Origin: JAOZMY01 sp964577975
Lineage (GTDB): Bacteria > Desulfobacterota > S145-22
DNA length: 5,354 bases
Reading direction: 5' to 3'
Assembly (NCBI GenBank): GCA_964577975.1
Contig: CAZOBB010000001.1
Span: 1 to 5,354, forward strand
Shown here in pieces: positions 1-5,354 of this stretch. The notes under the pieces are model-generated. The model made no database searches and had not been told where the DNA came from. It was given only the letters and a program-made list of their open reading frames with translations. Within the stretch, counting starts at the first letter, position 1, and each line of letters starts with the position of its first letter. The translations under genes and the position numbers were made by a program.

Positions 1-79
1 AAAAGGCAAGGCTCAGAAACATAAGCAGGATCACGAAAATAAAAATCGTTCCTCTCGTTTTTCCTTGTTGATGTCTCAT
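1..79 (-). CDS. 5' end of a secreted protein, paralog of the 871-residue neighbour (partial, runs off left edge)
   Basis: Only the first 26 codons are inside the window, starting with ATG at 79-77. They encode a classical signal peptide start: basic residues K7 and R9, then a hydrophobic run from about residue 11 (T-I-F-I-F-V-I-L-L-M-F-L). The start is supported by AGGAG six bases upstream (AGGAG-ATTAAG-ATG). The coding bases are identical to the first 79 coding bases of the gene starting at 3198, with no synonymous difference. This is therefore very likely a recently duplicated or gene-converted paralog, exported by the Sec pathway. Whether it also carries the 40-residue Cys repeats cannot be seen. 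Unlike its neighbour, it is preceded by a long AT-rich spacer with its own promoter candidate. It could also be a truncated copy. Confidence 0.8.
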   Translation of the reverse strand, partial: MRHQQGKTRGTIFIFVILLMFLSLAF

Positions 80-81
80 CT
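1..81. repeat. Direct repeat, copy A (signal-peptide segment)
   Basis: Bases 1-81 match bases 3120-3200 perfectly at an offset of 3119. The match starts at the window edge, so its true left end is unknown. After base 81 there are two mismatches and then seven more matches (the ribosome binding site). An 11-base block, ggttgaaggtt, also recurs at 92-102 and 3219-3229, shifted by an 8-base indel. Similarity ends after that. The repeat covers the start codon and signal peptide of two separate genes. Confidence 0.95.
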
Positions 82-129
82 TAATCTCCTGGGTTGAAGG
101 TTGCGGTGGATGGGTCTTTATCTGGCTTT

Positions 130-157
130 ATTATGTATGTCGTAAAAAACCGTCCAA
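130..157 (-). promoter_or_regulatory. Weak candidate promoter close to the leftmost gene
   Basis: On the minus strand TTGGAC (157-152) is followed after 16 bases by CATAAT (135-130). The -10 box is good (5 of 6 against TATAAT) but the -35 box matches only the TTG. It would give a leader of about 40 bases for the gene starting at 79. It is less convincing than the promoter at 428-400 and may be a chance match in AT-rich DNA. Confidence 0.22.
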
Positions 158-201
158 AAGTTCAATTTTTGTGGCTTGCGGCGTGTTATTGTAGTCAAAT
201 T

Positions 202-300
202 TTATTGTTTATTAGTAAGTCTCCAAAACAAGTTCATTTGGCTTGAAAAAGTATTTTCTGATTCGGAATATGAAGTTGATTCCGCGGGTGGAGCATGCAT
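202..300 (-). CDS. Candidate 32-residue leader ORF
   Basis: A short reading frame starts at ATG 300-298 and ends at TAA 204-202. It has a well-placed ribosome binding site, AAAGGA at 312-307, six bases before the ATG, and lies downstream of the promoter candidate at 428-400. The peptide begins M-H-A-P-P-A-E-S-T-S and is rich in Ser, Thr and Glu in its first two thirds. It ends in a short basic stretch (W-R-L-T-N-K-Q). There is no signal peptide, membrane segment or Cys. It ends 122 bases before the start of the next gene, so it is not translationally coupled to it. I do not recognise it. It could be a leader peptide, a tiny independent gene or a chance ORF. Confidence 0.27.
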   Translation of the reverse strand: MHAPPAESTSYSESENTFSSQMNLFWRLTNKQ

Positions 301-399
301 GATAAATCCTTTGTCCTGCAATTAAGGAAAAACCACTCAGAGATTCGAAAACGGCAAAAATCGGAAATGTTTAAGAAATATTTTCAAATCTCGTTTGAT

Positions 400-428
400 T
401 TTATATTATTATTTGTTGGGAAGGTCAA
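400..428 (-). promoter_or_regulatory. Sigma70-type promoter candidate for the leftmost gene
   Basis: On the minus strand TTGACC (428-423) and TATAAA (405-400) are separated by exactly 17 bases. Each box matches its consensus at 5 of 6 positions, and the spacer and downstream DNA are AT-rich. Transcription would start near 393 and run towards the gene at 79, giving a leader of about 310 bases. It lies after the hairpin at 567-532, which would separate it from the upstream operon. This is pattern matching only; the sigma factor set of the host is unknown. Confidence 0.5.
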
Positions 429-531
429 GGTTTTTCCAAAAAAAACGCGCAAGGGACGAACCGTTTGCGTACAAGCTCAGGAGGAAAGGGAAAAAGAAAG
501 TTGTTCACTCGTGTGGATAACATATAACCCC

Positions 532-567
532 AGGGTCTGCAGCCTTTTTTCCAAGGCTGCAGACCCT
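532..567 (-). terminator. Strong hairpin after the 871-residue gene, probable terminator
   Basis: A perfect 15-base inverted repeat has arms at 567-553 and 546-532 (AGGGTCTGCAGCCTT and its complement) and a 6-base loop, GGAAAA on the minus strand. It begins 15 bases after the TAA stop at 583, the usual place for an intrinsic terminator. The RNA after the stem on the minus strand reads GGGGUUAUAUG, a poor U tract. Read in the plus direction, the stem is followed by a short T run at 572-576. It may therefore be an imperfect terminator, an mRNA 3'-end stabiliser, or act in both directions. Confidence 0.65.
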
Positions 568-582
568 TCAGGTTTTTGTTCG

Positions 583-3198
583 TTATCGGCCGGATGGCAT
601 GCGGGCTTCACACATGTAAACGCCATTGTGGGTGACATTGAAATGGCAGGCGTTATTATCCAGGTTATCGTTATGGGGGCCGTCTAACAAACCTTCGATC
701 TGGACATAGATGCCATGTGATAGGCTCAACCTGATACGATGGCTGCTTGATGCCTCTCTTTCGCTCCCGGCTGCCAGGGGAGAAGTTATCCGATATTCCC
801 AGCGGTCACGGCTGCCCAGGACATCCGAGTAGGTGCCGATTATAATCGTGGCGGTGCACCGGTCCGGACCGTTGTTTTTGATAATGGGCACCATGTCGAA
901 ATGGGGTTTTTCTTGCCCCAGAATTCTGTCAACACCGTAATTGGAAACCCGAATGCCGACCAGGCAGAGATCATAGTTGTCCACACGACGGATGGTGAAG
1001 GTATTGTCGGCGGTTGTTTCGTTGTGGTATTCGTTTTCAATTCGGGCACTGACCGTGGCCCTTTCCGGGTTTCCGAAAGATTCGAGGGCATTGAAAGGAA
1101 TGGTGACGCGAATGTGGGTGTCGCTCCAGCTGTCCAGAGTGAAGGCCATGCGCCTGGACCCGTTCAGAAGGGTGAGTGTCCCGCTGTGCCCGAAATTGTG
1201 TCCGTTGATCTCCAGGTGGTCTCCCTCACTAATTTCCGTGTTGGAGAAAGAGGTGATTACCGGGGCGAGGGGCTCAATCCTGATTGAACAGCTCGGACCT
1301 TCATGGCCGTTGTAGTGGTAGCCTTGGTATTCTTCTAATGCCTCCTCGCCTTCCGTGTCCGACGGGGGAGCAGGACGATCTGGAACGTAAGCCGGCCACA
1401 CGAGAATAGCCGCCCTGCTCACGGCATGAAGGGTGTTAGCCAGTTGCTGGGGAATGATGGCCCGAACTTCTGTCTCCGACCAGTCGGTAACTTCGCAGGT
1501 CAAGAGGGCCGCGGAGGTGGGGACGTTTAGTTTTACTTGGCCCCGACGGCTTCCGAAATCGTTTCCGCGGATGGTGATACTTCTTCCGGGATACACGGGT
1601 TCGCTTACGCGGGTGATCCTCGCCGGGAATGCCCATGCCCTCTCGGAAAAACCCCCTCCCGATACCGTCATGGATGAATCAAGGGATGTACCTCCTCCTT
1701 TGGTTCCTCCCGCTTTAGACGGACCTTTTTTGAAGGTTGGTGCCGCCCTTCTTCCAACAGGAGATCGATTCCCATGCAGATTAAACGGCACAGAAAGTGG
1801 AGAGAGCTGAGCTAAAACACCGGTAAAGGTAATTTCAATCGTCGAGTTTTCCCATCTCGGCCTTGAAATACCTCCTTCAAAGACACGCGTGGTAAGGGTT
1901 CCGCCCGATTCGTCGTAGGAAGGAACAAGAAGTCCCCTTCTCGTACCAAGATCAAGATAACGGGGGGTTCCACCTCCCCTGGCGATGATCTGTCGAACGG
2001 TGTATCCGCCGAACGCCCGGGCGTACCCGTCGTTGTGGAACGAGAGGCCGAAATCCGTCCTGAACGGTTCAAGGGCGTTGCGAACCTTGGAGTAGTAAGC
2101 ATGATCGTAGGTAAGTCGAAGATCGTAACGGCGGACCCGGATGCGGCCGGAAGTCGAATTGTTTCTGGAGTTGGTTTCAGTAACAACGGAAGGATGATTG
2201 ACCGTTACGGTAAAGGTGTACTCCTTGGCGTTCCGTCGTTCTTCCTCGGTTGTGAAACGGTCGATGTCTCCCAGATAAACCCAATGCCCGCCGGGAGACG
2301 CCGGAATGGTGTGGGTGATGTGAGCGCTGCGGCCCTCGTGTCTTACCGTAAACGGCAGGGTATACTCGGAGGGCCGGGTGGACCCGGAATAGTGCGTTCG
2401 GTCAGTGATATGGATGCGAACAATCAGGTGCCCGTCCGCGTGAACGCACAGGTTGGAAAGCGTGAAATCAAGGATGCGGGCATCGGAACGGGCAGCGGGA
2501 GACCCGTGCTTCGGTACGGGAGATTTTCCAGGCAACCGCTTTTGGGTATGGGATGACGTTCCCGTTTTTGTCTTTTTTGATATGCTTTTCTTGGAAAAGG
2601 ATGAGCAGAAAGCCACCGCTTTTCTCTTTTCCTTAAAAAACTTTCCCTTCCCTTTCAGGCACAGATTTTTCTCCCCGGCGGAAATCTTACCGTTTTTGCA
2701 GCACCAGCCCTTTTGGTGGAGATCGCAGTAGGTGAGGGCCATTTTCTTTTCCTTGAAGAAACGTCCTTTCTTCTTCAGACAGTCGCCTTTCTCTTTGGAA
2801 ACAACTCTGCCGTCCAAACAACAGTAGCCGGCTTGATGGTAATCGCAATACCCCGACGCCATCTTCTTTTCTTTGAAAAAGTGTCCCTTCTTTTTCAGAC
2901 AGTCGCCCTTTTTCGATTGAAACACCTCGTTATTCAGGCAGCAGTAGCCGGGGGTCTGGGCGTCCAGGTAGGCGAGAGCGGCCTTCTTATCCTTGAAGAA
3001 CCTTCCGTGCTGTTTTTTGCAGTTTGTTTCTGTGGCCTTGAGGATCCTGCCGTGATAGACGCAGTAGCCGGTTATCTGCTTGGCCGTCTTGGCTGCTCCC
3101 GAACTCTTGGCGAAGGAGGAAAAGGCAAGGCTCAGAAACATAAGCAGGATCACGAAAATAAAAATCGTTCCTCTCGTTTTTCCTTGTTGATGTCTCAT
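583..3198 (-). CDS. Secreted multi-domain protein with four 40-residue Cys repeats, CARDB-like and IPT/TIG domains
   Basis: Complete 871-residue protein; ATG at 3198-3196 has AAGGAG six bases upstream. Residues 1-30 form a Sec signal peptide (K7, R9, hydrophobic 11-27, likely cut after S-F-A30). Residues 44-203 are four 40-residue Cys repeats with no gaps. Residues 199-238 are a basic Ser/Lys/Thr linker. About 238-355 and 358-475 look like CARDB/Ig-type beta domains, with a Gly/Lys linker at 482-516. About 526-600 and 644-736 have the IPT/TIG pattern (I-T-I-R-G-N-D-F-G and L-E-I-N-G-H-N-F-G). About 742-865 is another CARDB-like domain with four Cys. No LPXTG, PEP-CTERM or C-terminal membrane anchor is visible, so it is probably periplasmic or released. 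No catalytic motif is seen. The frame is intact. It overlaps the upstream small ORF by four bases and is followed by a hairpin. Function is unknown; binding or adhesion is inferred from the folds. Confidence 0.93.
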   Translation of the reverse strand: MRHQQGKTRGTIFIFVILLMFLSLAFSSFAKSSGAAKTAKQITGYCVYHGRILKATETNCKKQHGRFFKDKKAALAYLDAQTPGYCCLNNEVFQSKKGDCLKKKGHFFKEKKMASGYCDYHQAGYCCLDGRVVSKEKGDCLKKKGRFFKEKKMALTYCDLHQKGWCCKNGKISAGEKNLCLKGKGKFFKEKRKAVAFCSSFSKKSISKKTKTGTSSHTQKRLPGKSPVPKHGSPAARSDARILDFTLSNLCVHADGHLIVRIHITDRTHYSGSTRPSEYTLPFTVRHEGRSAHITHTIPASPGGHWVYLGDIDRFTTEEERRNAKEYTFTVTVNHPSVVTETNSRNNSTSGRIRVRRYDLRLTYDHAYYSKVRNALEPFRTDFGLSFHNDGYARAFGGYTVRQIIARGGGTPRYLDLGTRRGLLVPSYDESGGTLTTRVFEGGISRPRWENSTIEITFTGVLAQLSPLSVPFNLHGNRSPVGRRAAPTFKKGPSKAGGTKGGGTSLDSSMTVSGGGFSERAWAFPARITRVSEPVYPGRSITIRGNDFGSRRGQVKLNVPTSAALLTCEVTDWSETEVRAIIPQQLANTLHAVSRAAILVWPAYVPDRPAPPSDTEGEEALEEYQGYHYNGHEGPSCSIRIEPLAPVITSFSNTEISEGDHLEINGHNFGHSGTLTLLNGSRRMAFTLDSWSDTHIRVTIPFNALESFGNPERATVSARIENEYHNETTADNTFTIRRVDNYDLCLVGIRVSNYGVDRILGQEKPHFDMVPIIKNNGPDRCTATIIIGTYSDVLGSRDRWEYRITSPLAAGSEREASSSHRIRLSLSHGIYVQIEGLLDGPHNDNLDNNACHFNVTHNGVYMCEARMPSGR
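2590..3069 (-). repeat. Four tandem 40-residue (120-base) Cys-rich repeats
   Basis: These are residues 44-83, 84-123, 124-163 and 164-203 of the 871-residue protein, at 3069-2950, 2949-2830, 2829-2710 and 2709-2590. Each begins G-[YW]-C, has Cys at repeat position 17, then G22-x-F-F-K26 and K28, then Ala at 31. Repeats 2-4 also have Cys at positions 4 and 35, giving four Cys each; repeat 1 has only Cys 3 and Cys 17. Repeats 2 and 3 are the most alike (G-D-C-L-K-K-K-G-x-F-F-K-E-K-K-M-A in both). The period is exact, with no insertion. I do not recognise the unit as a named domain. Confidence 0.93.
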
Positions 3199-3200
3199 CT
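3120..3200. repeat. Direct repeat, copy B (signal-peptide segment)
   Basis: This is the second copy of the 81-base perfect direct repeat at 1-81. It covers the start codon and first 26 codons of the 871-residue gene plus two bases upstream. The last codons of the small ORF that ends at 3195 lie at its right end. Confidence 0.95.
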
Positions 3201-3362
3201 CGATCTCCTTAGGTAAAAGGTTGAAGGTTTGCTAACAATTTCCTTAGCTCCTCGGACAATACCAACAAGAACGGTGAAATCCTGATGTATAACTTGTTTT
3301 CTTCTTGGATTGCCTCCTTCAGGGTCGCCGCCACGTTTTACGAACCTTGCAAGATGTTTCAT
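3195..3362 (-). CDS. Small basic ORF of 55 residues, translationally coupled to the next gene
   Basis: The frame starts at ATG 3362-3360, 16 bases after the stop of the upstream gene. It has one of the best ribosome binding sites in the window, AGGGAGG at 3375-3369 with a 6-base spacer. It ends with TGA at 3197-3195, overlapping the ATG of the 871-residue gene as ATGA, the usual sign of translational coupling. The peptide begins M-K-H-L-A-R-F-V-K-R. It is strongly basic, with Lys and Arg spread along its length, and has no Cys, signal peptide or membrane segment. An ATG further upstream at 3401 would overlap the preceding gene and lacks such a site. No counterpart precedes the paralog at 79: the same frame there has a TAA at 118-120 and no start codon. 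I do not recognise the product. It may be a real small protein, or a leader whose translation feeds ribosomes to the next gene. Confidence 0.45.
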   Translation of the reverse strand: MKHLARFVKRGGDPEGGNPRRKQVIHQDFTVLVGIVRGAKEIVSKPSTFYLRRSR

Positions 3363-3378
3363 GATATTCCTCCCTGGA

Positions 3379-5354
3379 TTAGTGGCGGGGATTTTCTTCA
3401 ATCCGAAACGGACTAGTATAAAAGATCATATTATCGCGCCGGTATTGAATCACAAACCTGTAGGTGCCGGTTAAAAAACCGACGCCTCCCATCGTTCCTA
3501 TTGGTTCTTCTCTTACACCGATGAAATCGTACGTGAGATTCATGAAATCTCTGCACCGCCCGGGACGAACGGTCCAATCTAAACCTCCATTGCTAATGGG
3601 GACGTTTTTCGCAATGTGATCGATGCCGTCCGGTCCGACGAGGTCGATATCGATCCTCGCGGAGCTTGGAAAATTTTCGGAGGCCCACTCAATCCGGTAA
3701 CTGTGGTTTTTGAACCATACAGAATCCCCGTGGGGTTCCCAGATGGTTAAGGTGGGCAAACCGGAACTGGCAATGGTGAAATCGACGCTCTGCGCTTCCA
3801 CTGGACTGTTTCTTTCAGTTATGACAATGCGGTAGAGCGAATCCGGACTAAGATCGGCAGGAACCTGCCAACGAAGAACATACATGGATCTCGATTCTCT
3901 CCACTCGAGATGGTTTGTGGGAATGGTAGCCACGGGAGTAGGATCCGAACCGTGTCTGAGGGTAACGATGAAATTCCGTTCTTCGGGATAGGTCCCGGTG
4001 AGTTGCCAGGCGATTACCTCAGTATTGCCGCAGACCCATCTTGTTGGAGCACTCCCCAACCGTCTAGGGGTGACAATGTCAATTCCCCAGGCCGCACGTG
4101 TAAAGGGCCCTCCCTCTCCGGGCGAAACCAGGTGAATTGAAATATTTGTTTCAAAATTCTGAGATTCATCATCACTTTCGTAGCTCACGGTCAACACATA
4201 TCTTCCTGGGGGATAACTACCACAGCTAAACCCTGAAAAAGAGGCTCTCTGGACGGGCTCGGCGTGTTCATTCGAAGGACCGGGATAATAAGAACGGCGA
4301 AGAGAAGCTGTCCGGGGAGGATCCAAACCTATGCTTGAAAGTTCCACCCTTACGCTTCCCTCCTTAATCCTTCGGCTGAATTGATATTCGACCTGGAACC
4401 CTGAACTCACCACGATCTCTTCGCCAGGGTCGGGAGACAAGATACGAATCACGGCGGTGTTTCTGTGTATCTCGAAGGGGTCACTGGCCCCCAACAACTC
4501 TCCTGTTCCAAGATTCCTTGCCACTATATAATAGTTGGATCCTTCCGGCACGTCATCGGGAATGTCTATAAAGAAAGGAAGACCTGAATCCAGCATTTTA
4601 CTTTCAAAAACATTCCCTGCCCTGTCTTGAAGAACGATAGCCACGTTATGAGGTTCAATTCCCTCGTTAACTCGAAAGCGGATGTTAACTCTCTCTCCTA
4701 GAAAGAATTTATCAAAGCGGCCTGGGGAAGTGATCAGTACCCCTCTATCGAGCAGCATCGGCACACCGGAACGGCCGGTTCCGGCGGGGAGGGGAGCCTT
4801 TCCGCCCATGGTCGGCTTCACCGCGAGGGGTCTCTTCGCCGCCCGCATGGGCTTGGTGGAAGGCTTCAGGGATGAAGACGACGGAGAGGACGAGGCCTTG
4901 ACCGCGTGCGCCGTGGCCAGCATCGTCCCCATCGGGGGCGTGAGCAGGACCACCCTCCTCGGATTGCCCGGAACATGGGTCAGCGCCACCTGCACGCGGG
5001 ATCGCTTCGTCAGCTTTACCCCCGTGTCGAAGGTTACCGCCTTGCCCCGGTTCAGCATCTTCTTGGGATCGACCCGGTTCAGGTTCCAACGCCGGTGAAT
5101 CTTTCCGGAGACAAGGGTCAGGATTCCTTCCTTGTAGGCCTGATCACTCAGTTTCCCCTTGCCCTTGTTGAGGATCTGAACACGCACGGTGCCGCCTTCG
5201 AGGGTGATTCTTTCAAAGGAAAGCAGGGCGATGGGCACGGCCTTCAGCGCGTGCAGGGTCTTTCCCGTCTTTGTCCCGGCCGTTTGGGTCTTTCTCGTCT
5301 TTTTGACGGCCCGCTGGGCCTCCGTCTTCTTCTCGAAGAAGGTTCCCTTCCGTT
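3379..5354 (-). CDS. Large multi-domain protein with Cys-repeat-like N-terminal motif and four Kre9/KNH-like Ig domains (5' end outside window)
   Basis: 657 residues are visible, ending at TAA 3381-3379. The frame is open to the right edge, so the GTG at 5238 is internal and the true start lies beyond 5354. The first visible residues (R-K-G-T-F-F-E-K-K-T-E-A) match the G-x-F-F-K-x-K part of the 40-residue repeats in the next gene. A basic Lys/Thr linker follows (visible residues 15-38), then a CARDB-like beta domain (about 40-135) and a Ser/Lys/Pro-rich linker (about 136-201). Four Ig-like units follow at DNA 4746-4465, 4455-4120, 4092-3766 and 3756-3391. Units 1, 2 and 4 open with an I-x-S-P- or I-W-E-P-like strand; unit 1 ends D-P-F-E-I and unit 4 ends S-P-F-R-I, the style of Kre9/KNH-like domains. 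No catalytic motif or sorting signal is visible. Export is inferred from the domains and neighbour, since the N-terminus is missing. It is probably the upstream gene of an operon with the small ORF and the 871-residue gene. Confidence 0.88.
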   Translation of the reverse strand, partial: RKGTFFEKKTEAQRAVKKTRKTQTAGTKTGKTLHALKAVPIALLSFERITLEGGTVRVQILNKGKGKLSDQAYKEGILTLVSGKIHRRWNLNRVDPKKMLNRGKAVTFDTGVKLTKRSRVQVALTHVPGNPRRVVLLTPPMGTMLATAHAVKASSSPSSSSLKPSTKPMRAAKRPLAVKPTMGGKAPLPAGTGRSGVPMLLDRGVLITSPGRFDKFFLGERVNIRFRVNEGIEPHNVAIVLQDRAGNVFESKMLDSGLPFFIDIPDDVPEGSNYYIVARNLGTGELLGASDPFEIHRNTAVIRILSPDPGEEIVVSSGFQVEYQFSRRIKEGSVRVELSSIGLDPPRTASLRRSYYPGPSNEHAEPVQRASFSGFSCGSYPPGRYVLTVSYESDDESQNFETNISIHLVSPGEGGPFTRAAWGIDIVTPRRLGSAPTRWVCGNTEVIAWQLTGTYPEERNFIVTLRHGSDPTPVATIPTNHLEWRESRSMYVLRWQVPADLSPDSLYRIVITERNSPVEAQSVDFTIASSGLPTLTIWEPHGDSVWFKNHSYRIEWASENFPSSARIDIDLVGPDGIDHIAKNVPISNGGLDWTVRPGRCRDFMNLTYDFIGVREEPIGTMGGVGFLTGTYRFVIQYRRDNMIFYTSPFRIEENPRH
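5305..5354 (-). repeat. End of a Cys-repeat-like unit in the upstream gene
   Basis: The visible residues R-K-G-T-F-F-E-K-K-T-E-A-Q-R-A-V line up with repeat positions 20-35 of the 40-residue unit in the neighbouring gene (K-K-G-R-F-F-K-E-K-K-M-A). Position 35, Cys in three of the four neighbouring repeats, is Val here. As in the neighbour, a basic low-complexity linker follows. Any earlier repeats of this protein lie outside the window. The match is short, but it sits in the same architectural position, which supports homology. Confidence 0.65.

Larger units (their letters stand above)
80..531. other. AT-rich intergenic spacer
   Basis: This is about 450 bases between the hairpin after the 871-residue gene and the start of the leftmost gene. 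By eye it is clearly richer in A and T than the flanking coding DNA. Besides the two promoter candidates, the 32-codon ORF and the ribosome binding site at 90-86, I see no RNA gene, known riboswitch, mobile element or other strong hairpin. The plus-strand ORF that starts at 295 has no adequate ribosome binding site and runs through the hairpin into antisense of the large gene, so it is not annotated. Confidence 0.6.

Noticed and set aside
295..687. Plus-strand ORF of 130 codons
   Set aside because: It has no adequately spaced ribosome binding site, crosses the hairpin at 532-567 and ends antisense to the large gene. Its product is low-complexity in the AT-rich part and looks like no protein family.
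901..2556. Several plus-strand ORFs antisense to the 871-residue gene
   Set aside because: They are shadows of the coding frame, with no ribosome binding sites or recognisable domains.
2590..3069. Cys repeats as c-type heme sites
   Set aside because: No C-x-x-C-H motif is present; the Cys pattern is CC...C...C.
2590..3069. 120-base repeats as a CRISPR array or non-coding satellite
   Set aside because: The period is a multiple of three, the frame is open throughout and the protein motif is conserved better than the DNA, so it is a coding repeat.
3195..3401. Longer 68-codon version of the small ORF, starting at 3401
   Set aside because: It overlaps the end of the upstream gene and has no clear ribosome binding site, whereas the ATG at 3362 has AGGGAGG at ideal spacing.
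4745..5089. Minus-strand 114-codon ORF and plus-strand 138-codon ORF in the linker region
   Set aside because: Both are alternative frames of the GC-rich Ser/Lys/Pro linker of the large gene; their composition is biased and no start signal is seen.
3379..5238. GTG at 5238 as the start of the upstream large gene
   Set aside because: The frame is open from there to the window edge, and the upstream residues match the Cys-repeat motif of the neighbour, so the GTG is an internal Val codon.

Overview
The window looks like accessory chromosomal DNA from a Gram-negative bacterium. A sulfate-reducer-like or other deltaproteobacterial host is a guess from the style of the proteins (large secreted multi-domain proteins with CARDB-, IPT/TIG- and Kre9/KNH-like folds). 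No taxonomic marker, RNA gene, mobile element or CRISPR array is visible. All convincing genes lie on the minus strand, so transcription runs from right to left.

Layout in the direction of transcription: (1) 5354-3379 holds the 3' part of a large gene (657 residues visible, start outside the window). It carries the end of a Cys-repeat-like motif, a CARDB-like domain, a low-complexity linker and four tandem Kre9/KNH-like Ig domains. (2) 3362-3195 is a 55-codon small ORF with a strong ribosome binding site and a 4-base ATGA overlap with the next gene. (3) 3198-583 is a complete 871-residue secreted protein with a signal peptide, four exact-period 40-residue Cys-rich repeats, a basic linker, CARDB-like domains and two IPT/TIG domains. 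(4) 567-532 is a strong hairpin just after that gene. (5) 531-80 is an AT-rich, roughly 450-base spacer with a good sigma70-like promoter at 428-400 and a candidate 32-codon leader ORF. (6) 79-1 is the start of a third gene. Its first 26 codons are identical, base for base, to the signal peptide region of the 871-residue gene.

The most notable content is an apparent tandem family of secreted proteins. It is built on a 40-residue cysteine module (G-Y-C-C ... C ... G-x-F-F-K ... Y-C) that I do not recognise as a named domain. Neighbouring genes share the module or the signal peptide but differ in their C-terminal Ig-like domains. The gene order, ATGA overlap and single hairpin suggest that the first three reading frames are co-transcribed, while the leftmost gene has its own promoter. 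The molecular function is unknown; an extracellular or periplasmic binding or adhesive role is inferred only from the domain types.
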